Shown here: in pieces, positions 49,930-63,101 of the stretch
How the letters are laid out: every line of letters starts with the position of its first letter
How positions within the stretch are numbered: position 1 is the first letter of the stretch
Assembly (NCBI RefSeq): GCF_000220395.1
Contig: NW_004086912.1
Location: 1 to 64,000 of the forward strand
Source: Ichthyophthirius multifiliis
Taxonomy: Eukaryota; Ciliophora; Oligohymenophorea; Hymenostomatida
Length of the DNA: 64,000 bases
Direction: 5' to 3'
Position numbers and translations under genes: made by a program
Notes under the pieces: model-generated
The model's database searches: none
What the model was told of the DNA's origin: nothing
Seen by the model: the letters and a program-made list of their open reading frames with translations, nothing else

Positions 49930-51947
49930 ATGAATAATGTACTTAATAATCCGATTCCTTAATCAAAATTTAAAAATTAATCCTCATAATATTATGGAAA
50001 TCCTCAAAACATAACTAAATTTGATATAAATTTATTAAACGAAGATGCATTAAAAAACATGAATAGGCAAATAATATTAGAAAAAACATTCGAAATAATT
50101 TTATTTATATTTACATTTTGTTTTGATTTAATAGTAGTTTTTCCTTTATATTTATTTTATTAATTCTATGAATTATATTTAGATATAAAATAATCAAATT
50201 AAGTAAGTCCTTTAAAAGCGAATAAAATGTTTATTTTTTAATTGATTATTTGTTATATATTTGATTTTATATTGCCTATGAGTATTTTTGGAATTACTGT
50301 TTATGCATTTTTATATTTATTAACTGAAGATTTGAATATTTACCATATATGGTGTTACAATTGCTTTTTATTTTATTTTTCTTTTGTTATTTTAGTTTCT
50401 TATTAATATAAAATTAGAAATCCTAATGAAAGATTTAAATTTACGACAAAGTTTTTAAAAAAATTTAAAATACATATTTTTAATATAATAAAAATAAAAA
50501 AAAGTTATCTTTTTAAAAAATAAAGAATAAATTATTTAGGATTAGGAATATTACATCATGCATTCTAAAGAAAAATAAAATAATATTAAAGTTAAATGTA
50601 TAAACACGATGAAATATATAATAAATAAAACGAATAATATTCTACTTAAATAATTTTTGATAAAGATAAAGAAAAAAATTAATTTAACGAATAAATATAA
50701 GAAATCAAATAAGAATTAGACATAGATTTATCTTTCTTTTTTTTCGATTTATTTTCTTTAAATACGCAACAAAATATAAAAAATATCACCTAAAAATAAC
50801 AAGAAATAATATAAATACTTAACTAAACTGGATCTAAACGTAAAAAAAAACATTAAAAATAAATATTAAAAAAAATGAAAAAGTTAATTCCTGTGCCAAT
50901 CAAAAAATCCTTTGGAAAATTTACAAAACATCAAATTAATTATATCTGATATAAAATCCTCCATTAGCATTATTCTTAATAGTGTTAATAATAAAACTAG
51001 GTTTACCAACATTATATATAAGAACAATCCACAACTTGGAAATAAATCCTTTTATAATAACAATAATATCGATTTTTTATATATATATAACAAATATGTT
51101 ATATTAAACTTTAAATAATAAAGATTTACGTAAGAGAATCCTATATAGAGAAACAATAAGTAAATTATTAGATTATAAAAATTTGGACAAGGCTGATTTT
51201 TCAAAAAGAATAGATATAACATGTCCTTTATCTTTAGAAACATGGGATAATGCCAGAAGAATAGCAAATTAAATAGATATTTAAGATACTGAATAATATG
51301 AAATAAGTTACGTGTTTTTAGGATTTTATTACTTTTTTTTAGCATTAATTTGTTTTTCTATTTTTGGAGAATTTTATATTATTATTGGGAAAAATTCAGT
51401 ATATATGAATGGTTTGCTTGTAATTCATGTTTGTGCTGATTTTATATTTATTACGTTAATTTTTATTGCTAGATTGTGGTATTCATAGTAATTTAATGAT
51501 ATTTATGATAAAGAAAAAAAATCAATAGAAAATATTTTAGGAATTTATGAAGATATAATGACTATGTTTGATTGCTATTTTTCAGGAAATCTCATTAATA
51601 AAACCGAAAACGACGTAACTGTAAATACAGTTCTTAAAATAATGGAAAAATCAGATTTTCTAGTAAAAAATAAACTTAATATAAGGGGAAGTTTATATTC
51701 TCAAAGAGAAAAGGCAGCATAAAAATTAATAAAAGTAAATATACAAACTCTCAAAAAAATAGAAAAATAGATATATATGGATAAAGAAGAATATAAACAT
51801 CTAATATTAGGATTTTTCGATTTTAATTTTGGGGAAACAATTACAACTATAGGATTAGGTTTATTAACTACAATGCCATCAATATTAGATAAATTAAAAA
51901 TTATATTATGGGGGGAGGATTAAGAAGTAAATAATTTTTATTATTGA
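49930..51947 (+). CDS. multi-pass membrane protein with a homopolymer frame break
   Basis: The first frame (49930 to about 50875) has three membrane spans (KTFEIILFIFTFCFDLIVVF, MFIFQLIICYIFDFILPMSI, CYNCFLFYFSFVILVSY) and an Asn/Gln/Lys-rich loop. At an A8 run (50868-50875) a one-base shift continues into a frame open to TGA 51945. That frame has two spans (LALFLIVLIIKLGLPTLYI, PFIITIISIFYIYI), then TCPLSLETWDNARRIANQ, two more spans (FLGFYYFFLALICFSIFG, LLVIHVCADFIFITLIFIAR) and a soluble tail. The CPLSLETWDNARR block before membrane spans loosely recalls PHTF-type proteins, but this is not a firm match. About 672 residues if the break is an error. Confidence 0.68.
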
Positions 51948-52302
51948 TTTTATTTTATTTATAAATAATTTTTTTTTTTTTAATTTTAAAGTAAATTTAA
52001 AAAAAAAATTATAAATATAATAAATAAATAAATATATATATATATATATAATATATATATATATTTATATATATATATATATATTTTTTAAAACATAAAA
52101 AACATTTTTAATAATTTTTTTATAATATTTTATATATTTTTAATTATTTTATTTTAATTTTATAAACATTTTATTTTTATGTTTTTTATATTTATATAGT
52201 TTATATTTATATATAATTACATATATTAGTTTTTTTTTTCATATATTATTTTCATTTAAATAACCAATAACTATTTTTTTTTTATCTTAAAATATAATAC
52301 AA
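51948..52302. other. TA-rich spacer between convergent genes
   Basis: TA microsatellites (about 52028-52083) and no gene. Confidence 0.6.
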
Positions 52303-53658
52303 TCATCTTTTTTACTAACATTTATATTATTTATTTAAATTTATTGACTTTCTTTATTTTATATATAATTTTTTTATCTTTTATTATATATAATGTATAT
52401 AATTTTTTTTACGATTTTATACATCTAAAATTTAGAATTCTCCATTTGTATTAAAAATATAAACTTTATTTGTTCCTATTATTATTTTATAATTACATAA
52501 AATACAGATATAAAATTACCATTGGTAAAAATTATATCTTCACAAGAATAAAGCCATTAAAACTATTTAACAGAAACTTAAGTAATTATTAAATATTTAA
52601 GCTCTAATGAAGATATATCCCATATATATAAACAATTAGGATAACTAACTTATTATAAATAAAATAATATATATAATTTAAAAAAAATAAAAATTAATAA
52701 AAAAATTATTTAATTTAAATTTATTTAATATTATTTTTTTTTTCATTATTTTTATTTTTACTGCTTTTTGAAGCTAAATAGTTAGCTTAACAGCTGAATT
52801 TCGCATCATTTTAATTATATTATTAAATTTAGTTTTTATCAAATTAAACTTATTTTATATTAAGTTTTGCTTGATTATCTATTTTATCAACTAAAAATTT
52901 GAGAAAAAAAATAACATTTTTAATATAATTTATATTTACATTTAGTATATTATTTATTCATATCACTTTCATTTACAAAAAACTCCTCTTTAAAAACTTG
53001 CTTTTTTTAAGAAAATTATTTATAAATAAATTTAACAAAAATAATTTTTAATATAATAATTATTAAACTATATATATTAAAATATTAATTATTTACAATA
53101 TTTATTCCTTTCTAAAAATTTATTTAATGATCAAATGTTGTTATAATTTTCCATGTTAAACTATTTATTAGTTTTATCTTTTTTATAATATAAATAGTTT
53201 TCTTAAAAAAAAAAATATATTATTTAGTTTGATTTGATTACTTCACCATCATAGCTACAAATAGCAATTAAACTATTATCAAAACTAGTTTATTAAACTT
53301 AACTTATTCCTAAAGAAAAGTCCTCAAGTACTATCTTAAATATTAATCCATTTAAAGGATGATAAACTAAAAATTTATACTTTTTATATTAAAAAAATAA
53401 AATAATATCTTAATTAAATTATTTACATTTAAATAAGTATCCCAAGTAGAAATATAATTATCATCAACTGCCCACATAATATCATAAATATCGAAATTTT
53501 CAGTTTAGAAATGCTAATTTTTAAATTTTAAAAAATATAAAAAAAATAATACACTTAATAATTTCCAATCTAATGTATAATAAATTCCAATATAATCTTT
53601 CATTTCTTTTCTTTCAACTAAAGCCATAAATTATCCATCAAAAGTAAAAGAAATTCCC

Positions 53659-53689
<31 letters not shown>

Positions 53690-54169
53690 CTTCTAAAAAA
53701 AAAATAAGACAAACCTTTATCAAAATGTTTTGGATTTTTAATTATACTTTAAGATTTATCACTTAAACAATAAATCGTAGCCTTTAATTATAAATTAGAA
53801 AAACTAATTATATTTTTTGAATCAGGGGTCCATATTGCATTCAGTAATCCAAATTATTAATCTTAAATTTAACAAAACCATTATTCATTATGTAAACATT
53901 TAATTTCGATTTGATGTATGCATTAAAAACTATTAATATATAATAATTATCTGGTGAAAATTGAATATGACTTATTTAATCTTAAAAATGATATACTTGT
54001 ACATTTTATAAATCTTTAATTGTTTTAACCTTTTTTTTTTTTTGTTTAATAAATTAAATCGTTTGTTTAAATTTACTAAAACTTTTGTTCCGTTTGATAT
54101 AGCTATTAAATTATAATCTTTTGAAAAAACAGAAATAGATACACCTTGAATAATATTTGAAAAATACAT
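52303..54169 (-). CDS. WRAP73: WD-repeat protein WRAP73 (WDR8)
   Basis: ATG 54169 gives MYFSNIIQGVSISVFSKDYN, like the MNFSEVFKLSS...FSPDGKY start of human WRAP73. After intron 1 come VKTIKDLQNVQVYHFQDQIS and HIQFSPDNYYI. The best match is GISFTFDGQFMALVERKEMK followed by DYIGIYYTLDWKL, against the human [31 protein letters not shown]. Later blades show SFDNSLIAICSYDGE and IIGTNKVYIFNTNGEFQIL, ending at TGA 52303-52305. At least five short introns are needed; some borders are approximate. WRAP73 works with SSX2IP at centriolar satellites and spindle poles, which in a ciliate suggests basal-body assembly. Confidence 0.9.
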
Positions 54170-55347
54170 AAATATAAAAGTAAATAATTAATTAATAAAT
54201 TTAAATAAAAAATTGCATTATATAAATTTTATAATTTCTTTTTTTTATATTTTTTTTTTTTTTAACAAAAAAAATATTAAAAGTATTAATATAAAAATTA
54301 AAGAAAACAAACTTATTTAAAATATATAAAATATTAAAATTAAGTTTTTATATAATTAAATAAATTAAAATTATAATATAAACTTTTAATTTATAATATA
54401 CAAATGTTTTAAAACACTAATATATTTTCATTGAATATTAATTAAAATAAAAACGGATTTTATTTACAATACTATTTAGTATAAATACTTTAATTTTTAT
54501 TTTAAATAATTTTCAATAAAAATATTTATTTTATTTAAAAAAAATGATTTCATAAGATACAATATATCTAAAATAATTATTAAAACTTTTTATATTTTAA
54601 TTTTTTAAAAAAAGAAATTTAAATTTATTTTTGCTAACTTTTTGATACATATTAAAAAATTGATTTCAGAAAATATTTAAATTATTTAAAATTAATTTAA
54701 TAAAAGATATTAATTTTTATGAAAAGATAAAATTATTTTATATTTATAAAACTTAAAAATTAATATATAATAAAAAAATGTATTTTTTAATTATTGATTT
54801 TTATATATATTATGTCTATTTTCTTTAATAAAATTTTTTAAATATAATTTTTATATTTAATTAAAACTTAAAATGAAAAATGATTTATTATTAGTTGAAT
54901 AATACTTATTTTTTTAAAAATTTATTTTTAATTTCTAAATAGTATTTATTTTTAGCAACATTTAATTTTTTTTTTTTAAAAAAAAAAAATCTATATTAAA
55001 TAAAGAAAGTAAAGATACATTTTATTATTAGCATTTATTTCAAATATTTCAAATAAAAATTCATAAAATATAATTATTATTAATTAATAAAACATATAAT
55101 AAAAGCAATATTTTTTCATATTAGGTATTATTTTTTTCTAACTAATAATATTAAAATAAATTATAAAATCGTGTATTTTTTAAAAATATTAATTTTAAAA
55201 TTTATATAAAAAATAAAAAAATATAACAAAAAAAGATATATATATATATATAAATATTATATTTTATTAGCAAACACATATTGAATAAATAAAAAAACAT
55301 TCTAAAATTAATTAACAAATAATAATTTTTTTTTTTTTAAAAAAAAA
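54170..55347. other. AT-rich intergenic DNA
   Basis: About 1.2 kb between divergent genes with no supported gene. It ends in a T run followed by an A run before the ATG at 55348, much like the leader of the paralogue at 7345. Confidence 0.5.
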
Positions 55348-55803
55348 ATGAAATAACAATTTAAATAGTAAATACAGACAACAAAATAATGTAAGATTTC
55401 CTTAAAACTAAAATAATAAATTCTTTAAAAATATAAAATTTACTTAAATTCAAATATATTTACATAATCTGAATTAAGTTTATTTAAATTTAACTTAATT
55501 AATCTTGCTTAAAAACCAACTAGATATCTTGAAAAAGAATTAGAAATAAATCAAACTTTTTTAAAGTATTAAAACAACAAGTCTAATCTAATATTTTCTG
55601 TGGCTTACGGTAGAGCTTTTGGTAAAATAATAAGAAAATGTTAAATATGTAAAATTGGTTAACTTAGATTAGAAATAAATGAAGGAAGGTATATATGTAA
55701 AAGTAAAACTAATTAAATATAGAACTAAGAAATATAAAACTGTGGACTAGCTTTTGAAATATAAGAAGTTGAGAAAACAAATTGGATAAAATATTTAGAT
55801 TGA
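55348..55803 (+). CDS. PADR1-like zinc-domain protein, copy 2
   Basis: Intronless, 151 residues, paralogous to 7345-7803. Both begin MKQQ. The shared C-terminal half reads VAYGRAFGKIIRKCQICKIG, then EGRYICKS, NCGLAFEI and TNWIKYLD; Cys spacing is C-x2-C-x15-C-x13-C. Copy 1 has the same FGKI(L/I)xKC, EGRY(L/I)C, NCxLA and NWI blocks. The N-terminal helical halves are more divergent (SELSLFKFNLINLAQKPTRY here). The free-standing PADR1-type domain could bind DNA or bridge a PARP-like partner; this is inferred from PARP-1 zinc-3 only. Confidence 0.72.
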
Positions 55804-56089
55804 ACAATTAATCAAATAATAAAAATATATTATGTAAATATTTTTTAATTTTTTTTAAAGTATATAATTGCTATACTTTATTAATTATATTTTGAAAATT
55901 ATTTAATTTCTATTTTATTTTTAAAAAGATAAAATTAAATTATTAAAAATTATGCTAAATTTATTGATTATATATATTAAATAATTATTTTCTTATATAT
56001 AATATTTTTTAATAAAAATAAATAATTATTAATATATAAAAAATAATATAGAAATTTTTATATAACTAATTTAAAGATATATATATATT

Positions 56090-56120
<31 letters not shown>

Positions 56121-56181
56121 TTATTTATTTTTCTTTATTTCCAATTAAATTTTCAATTTAGAATTTTATTAATTAAAATTA
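55804..56181. other. TA-rich spacer between convergent genes
   Basis: No gene seen; TA microsatellite at about 56093-56120. Confidence 0.5.
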
Positions 56182-56680
56182 TCATTATTAATCAATAATA
56201 TTATTATTACTATTACTTATATTAATTTTGCTATTATTCATATTAACATTATTATTTCTTTTTTTCATATTATCATCATTATAATCTTGTTTTTGCTATA
56301 ACTAATCATTTTAATTTAATTAATTATTATTAATTTATTTTTATTAATCATTATTTTTATATTTTAAACTTTCATTTTATTTTATACCTTTCGAAGGGTT
56401 ATATCTTAATAAATCTTCAGGATTAATATTTAAATTAACTTTTTATTACAATTCTAAAAAAAATTAAATATATATAAATAAAAACTAAAAAATTATAAAA
56501 ATTTACATTTCTTTAATTTTTTTAAGGTATCGATCTATCAGCTTCCTAAGCAGTTTTAAATGCTTCTTAAATTCCCATTCTATCATTTGGAAGACCTAAA
56601 TAATAAATTAAAGCTTCTAATGTTTTATAATTAGTAGCATTTATATGTTCAGACTCTTCTTAAACTTATTTTTATTACTC

Positions 56681-56755
<75 letters not shown>

Positions 56756-57874
56756 GAATTCTTCTTCTTCAGCAATATTATGCATTTAAGCATTAGTGAG
56801 ATTAACTCCATTATTCAATTAAGCTGAAATAACATTTAATACATTTTATCCTTTAATAGCAAGTCTAAGTAGACATTATTAGAATTCCTTATCATTAATT
56901 CCAAATTAAAATTGACCTTAAGGCGCTTATTTTTTTCTAACAACTTAATTAAAAATAATTTATATTTCTTCTTTTTTTTAAATAATTTCTGGAAAAAATG
57001 CAAACTTATGACAAAACCAATGAAAAGTTTTAAATGAAATTTCTTATGGATTTAATTAATTATTAAGGTCCCTATAAGCCAATTTTTTAAGACATTCAAA
57101 TAATTCAGAAATTTTATTTTTATTTTTATTAAAAACATTTTATATTTCTTAAGATTCATATAATTATTCAGTTTTATTATTATTATAATTTTCCTTTTCT
57201 TTAATATATTTAAACTATTCTTTTACTTTTGCTTCTAATTTCTCTCTCTGATCTATTTCTAATTATTTTTTCTTTTACTCGTTTTATTCAGTTTCTTTTT
57301 TTGTTATTTATAATTTGGACATTTCTTCATCTATTTTTTTAATTTACTAAGTATTGAATTATTCGAAATCTTATTTTTTCTTTAATAATTATTAAGATTC
57401 TTTTTATTGTAATTCTTTATTTATTTTTTATTATTCGTCTTCTTTTTCTTTCTTTTTTTATTAATTTTCAATTTATTTTTGTTTCCAAAAATTTATAAAT
57501 TCTTAATTCTTTTTTTCAACTTTTTAATCAGATTTTTGTTTTTGTAATTTTTAAAAATCTAATTATTATTAAATATTTTTATGTTTATCTTATTAAAGCT
57601 CTTATTTTCTATCTAAAAGATACTATTAATTCTATTAATTAAATTTGTCTTTTCTTTTTTTTTCTTTATTTTCTTCTTAATCTTTTTACATTTTCTATAT
57701 TTCTATTTAATTCTTATATTTTTTGTATCTAACAAAAGTATCTTTTTTGTCTTAAATAGTAAGAATAATATCATCTAAAACACCTGCACACTAAATATAA
57801 TAATAAAAAAATTAATTAAAATTTATGTATTTATATATTTAGATATTTATATATATTTAAATTTCTATATTATA

Positions 57875-57915
<41 letters not shown>

Positions 57916-59572
57916 GTTTATTAAATTTTTTTATTATATATATTTATTACTTATTCTGCAATATTTCTGTCTTTATAATTAAAAGAAGTTATTAATAACT
58001 GCATGCATGAATTTAATTTTTTAAACGGTTCAATTTCCAGTACTCTTTTTTTCTAAATTTTTCTACTATCCTCAATATTACTTGTATTTAACTTTTCTTA
58101 TTTTTTTTTTTATTTTTTATTTTTAAAATCAATTTTATATATATCCATATAATGACTCACAGGTTAAATTACAGCTCCTGGAATTATAGCTTATGCTTTA
58201 TATACTTCTTTAATTACAGTTTTTCCTTAAAAAAATTAAAAACCTAATTTTCCATAGAAAATTTCATTTAAAACTACATAAGCATATTTTTAAGATTCTT
58301 TTATAGCTAATTCTCCATCTTTATCAAATATAAATTCCTCATAAATTTATTTTTCCTTTACTCTTACATATCCCTAAGGTAAAGGATATTAAGGATTTTC
58401 TTCCAATTTTTTATTTAGTTCTTTTATTACTTCATTATTCACTCTACATTATTCAGGATCATCGAAAAGAATTGTATTTTATCCTTTTGAAAATGCAGAT
58501 TATCTCATATGGTCAATTAAAGCTTAAAAAGAAAAACTTAAAGGAAGGTGTCTGAGATCTTTATTTGGTTTAGAATATATATAAAATGAAAGTTAAGTTA
58601 AATAAGAAAGAAACTATTCAAATTAAAGAGACTAAATATCTTTAAGTTCACATGATTCATAATTTAATTATTTTTAATTACTATTTTTAAAAAAAGATTT
58701 TATTATTTAATTTACGAATTTCGATTTTATATTAATTAATTGTTTTTCTTTTATTATTCAGATTAATCGTCTAAAATACATTAATTTTTTTTTCTATCTT
58801 CTTCCAAAACAACTACTCTAACTAAACTTTTATGTTCATCTTTTGATAAAAAAGCATCAAAATCATAATCTTTTATTAATTTATATATCTCAGGAACACT
58901 AATAATAGAAAATTTATCCTTAAGCATATCAAAATTGTTAACATTTTTATTTACAAAACTGGAACTGAATCCCGAATTGGAATATTTAGCGAAAAGATTT
59001 TTAAAAACAGAATTATATTTTTTTTATAGTATTTATATTTAAACCTTATCCCTTTATTCTTCCAAATCTAAATCAATAAATTAAATTTAAAATAAACCAA
59101 TCTTATTTTCCCTTTTTTATATATTTTCTCTTGTCCCGTATTCAAATATTGAATTATATTCAAAGTCTTTTTGATTCAATTTAGATATTCCATGTTCTAA
59201 ATTCCTATATTCTAATTATTTTTAGACATAATTTTTCTCGTTTTTAATTTTTGAATATTTTTTTAAATTTCTTCTTCTTTTTTCTATTAGTGAAATTTAA
59301 AATTAGAAGTAATTTCGTCTAAATTTTAAACTATTTTTGGATCGGCATTTTTACCATTTCTTAATTAAGCTAAATATTGAATTTCTTCCTTATTAATTTT
59401 CTATTCGCCATTAGTTTTAAAAGTGCTTTATCCATATTTTTTAATAGTTCCTTCTACAATCTTTAATGAACTATATAATCCTCTAGGAAATTCTCCATTG
59501 ATACTTTTTTTATGTTCTTATAAATTATTAAATTCATTATCCTTAATAACACCAATATTATTTTAAATATCC

Positions 59573-59624
<52 letters not shown>

Positions 59625-60372
59625 AATATTATTAGTGTTCAATATAATCATTTTAATATTTTTCTAAAATATCTTTTGGATTTCCAAAAAATTCTAAAAT
59701 TGAAACTAGTCCTTAATTATTTTATTTAGAAAAAATTTTTATTTAAATATTCGTATGTCCAATCAATGGTTTTATTTTTTCATTTAAAAAAGATATTTCT
59801 AGACTAACAATTTTTTTAATAATTTCAATTATTAGACCTCTTTTTTATTACTAAAAAATATCATTTTATTACTATTCCTCTGTCTTACTTTTTTAATTTT
59901 TTTTTTCTTGAGGAATTTTTTATTTTTCACTAGCATAATACATTGCCAAAGAAACTTTTATAAATTTAATAGCAAATTCTTAAATTTATTCATCATTTTA
60001 AAAATTTTATAAAATATTCAAAATAGGAATTTAACAAACTTATGAATATATGAGATCATTTAAATAAATTTTAAAAAATAAATCTAAAATTTAAATAGCA
60101 CTTTTTAATTATAAGTTAATATTGTTAGAAATTTTTTAAAAAAACTCTAAATCAATAATATTAATAATGTAAGATATTTAATCCGACAATTATATTTTTT
60201 ATACCAAAGGATCTAATAAAATATTTATAGGTAATGAATCTAAATCTTCAAAGCATTAAATAAAATTTGTTAATAAAAATTCTCGAAGAGTTATATTTTC
60301 AAGATTTTCAATTAAAATAACAACTAATATACTTTTATACATAAAATAATATTAAAACTAAAATAAGTAAAA

Positions 60373-60413
<41 letters not shown>

Positions 60414-62206
60414 TATATCGATAGTATATTTTATATATATATATTTTTTATTTTTTTATTGTTTTAATATATATCTTTAATTAATTATATACTTTTATAT
60501 TTACCTATAAACTTTTTGAAATTTTTAATTTTTTCTGTTTACTAAAAATTATAATAATTAAAATAATAACTAGCAAGAACAAATTTATAAAGTATCATAT
60601 TTATACATACATGACTACTTTTTTTCTTTTTTTTTTAATATAAAAATTAATTTTACTTCATTTAATAAAATTATTATAGATTTTTATTATTCTTCATTTT
60701 ATTCTAATAAAGTATCAAATAAAGTCCATATTTTAACCAGTAGGCTTAAAGATGAAATTCTTAAATCAATTTAATTTATTGGATCATCACTAGCATTTTT
60801 TAAACAAAACTTAACTAATTTATCGATAATTCCTTTTTCAATAAACTTATATTTACAAAATAAATATATATATATTTTTATAGATTAATTATATTACTTA
60901 TTATTCTAATACTTTATTTTCTTATAAAACTTCAATTAAAGATCTTTAGCAATCGATCAAATCTTTAGAATTATTTAAAGATTAATAAATTAAATTATTA
61001 AAAAGTTCATCAAAATCATAATTTGAAAATTAATAAAGACAATCTAATATATATCTACCTATGTCAGAATGTCTTTTTAAACCTAAAAATATACTTTTTA
61101 TACCACCGTTTTCAATATTTGAAAACCAATCCCATAAAATAGATTGTGTTTATTATTAGAAATTAAAAAATATTTGATTTGCTAATATAGAAAATGTTTT
61201 TGCAGTTTCTTATGCTACTTCAATATTTTTACTTATAAAACCTATTTTTAAGCACTTTTAAAGTAAAAAAAATAAATTAAAATTTGTTAAATATTTATTT
61301 TTTACATTTAATGTAAATTACATATTTTATTTATTTTAATCTTAAACAAAAAAATAAATTAAATGCATGATATTTTATTATATATCCTTATATAAATTTA
61401 TTATAGGACTATAAAAGTCTTTTACTCCTTTTACAAAAATTTAAGCTAAATATAAATTATTATCAGTGAATAAAATAGCAGCCTATTTTATATATATATA
61501 TATATATGATTATGTAATTAATTATAAATAATTTTATATATTTTTATATATAACTAATAACATATAAAATATAAAATATTGTTTAATAATTTTATTTATT
61601 TTACTTTTTCAGGTGTTAAATTTAAATTTTTTGACAAAAGTATAATTAAATATTCCAAACAGCTTTTTGTTTCACTTACATCTTTATTAGCATCAATTTT
61701 TTTTATGTCAATTTTATTTTTTACTATTAATATTTTTTTTTTATATATATATATATATTTTTTTTACTTTCACATTATTTCATTATCGTTTTTTTATTAA
61801 TTTTTTCTAATTATATTTATTATTATTCAGTATCCTAATCATAAAGATATTGAAAAAGTTAAATTATGGCATCCTCATTATTAGAAATAATATTACTTTT
61901 TAAAACAGGAGATATTTATATTTATATTTCAGAATAGCATTATTATAATATATTCCAATTATTTATTCTGTCTTAAGGTTTGTTAGAATTCTTAATTTAA
62001 TCTAAAGTTGGATATATTACTTCTTATTTATATTTTTATTTTGTTAAAAGTACTAATAATTTTGCAAATAGCTAACCACTTAAAATTTAATTAGATGCTT
62101 ATGTTTATAATTCAATAATATATTCTTCTTTTTAATTTAAAATATCTTTTTAGGATAATATTTTATTTTATTATAACCAATTATTAATATGAATTGGAAT
62201 TTTCAT
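56182..62206 (-). CDS. large armadillo/HEAT-type and coiled-coil protein with poly-Gln tracts
   Basis: ATG 62206 (MKIPIHINNWLQQNKILS) to TGA 56182-56184 over 6 kb, many short introns. The N-terminus (INNWLQ...LSGQLFAKLLVLL) resembles the first helices of a calponin-homology-type domain. Alpha-helical repeats follow (IDKLVKFCLKN, DLRISSLSLLVKIWTLF, ENITLREFLLTNFIQCFEDL, LPINILLDPLVQKIQLSD). A central block reads QALIDHMRQSAFSKGQNTIL with FDDPEQC and YPLPQGYVRVKEKQIYE. Then come a coiled coil, FHWFCHKFAFFPEIIQKKEE, a poly-Gln run and an Asn-rich tail. A one-base break at an A5 run near 59241 splits it. The architecture suggests a cytoskeletal, probably axonemal, scaffold; I cannot name it. It could be two genes if the break is real. 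Confidence 0.6.
56681..56753 (-). repeat. (TAA)n tract coding for poly-Gln
   Basis: About 24 TAA units on the coding strand, in frame between EEEEFIQ and EQQKQVQ. With TAA=Gln this is a poly-Gln run of about 24 residues; under the standard code it would be a wall of stops. Confidence 0.9.
59573..59622 (-). repeat. (TAA)n tract coding for poly-Gln
   Basis: About 16 TAA units on the coding strand, inside the same gene between NDYIEHQQYL and DIQNNIG. Confidence 0.9.
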
Positions 62207-63101
62207 TTTTTTATGTTTTTTTTGTTTTACAATATTTTATTTATTTAATATTAATTTTGTCATATAAATATTTTTTTATTCACTAAAATTTCAGAAAAAA
62301 AGAATTAATTTCTTGAGTTTTAAATTGTTTTTTAGTGGATATTAATTATTTTTTAATTCTTTTTAATTAATTATATTATATTTTTAGCGTTTCTAATTTT
62401 TAAATATATTTATTATATTAAAAAACAATTAAAATAATGTAAATCAAAACAAAAAAATATCAAAAATATTTTTCAAATTATATTTTTATATTTGTTTTAA
62501 AATAAAATGTTACGTTTTAATTTATTATGAATTTAGATTATAATTTATAATAATAATTTATTAATTTTTTAGTTTATAAATTTTAAACATATATAAATAT
62601 TTTAATGTAAAATAAACTAAAATAACAAAAATAACAAAAATTATTTTTAATTAAATATAATTTTTTATAAATCAAAAACTTTCATAATTTCGAATATAAA
62701 TAATAAACTGATTTATAATTTAAATTTAAATTTTAATAATTCATTTTAAATTTTGTTTAAATAAAATAACAATTTATTTTATCTAAAATTAATAAATAAT
62801 TAATATTAAATATACATATTTAAACATAAATAATAAATAAAATATAGATAAAATAAATAATTATATAAAATAAGTAAGAAAAAAGAAAAATATATAATTA
62901 TTTATATAAATAATATAATTAAAAATAAGAAATAAATAAATGAATTTTATATTTATTTTATATAATATATTTATTAAAAAAAAATATTGTTTTTCAAATT
63001 CAAAGCAATATAAAAAAATTGTGATCATAATTATAAATAAAATATATAAAAAATATATGAAATATAAATAAAAATATATATATTTAACAAACATCTTAAA
63101 A
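62207..63101. other. AT-rich intergenic DNA
   Basis: No supported gene. The minus-strand ATG frame at 62861-63094 is only Tyr/Ile/Phe low-complexity translation. Confidence 0.5.

Noticed and set aside
50912-51118. plus-strand 68-residue frame starting at TTG
   Set aside because: A different frame of the same gene stays open through this stretch and carries two membrane spans, so this is a shadow.
51052-51345. minus-strand 97-residue frame
   Set aside because: Antisense of the multi-pass membrane protein.
62861-63094. minus-strand Tyr/Ile/Phe frame
   Set aside because: Hydrophobic low-complexity translation of TA-rich DNA, no conserved block.
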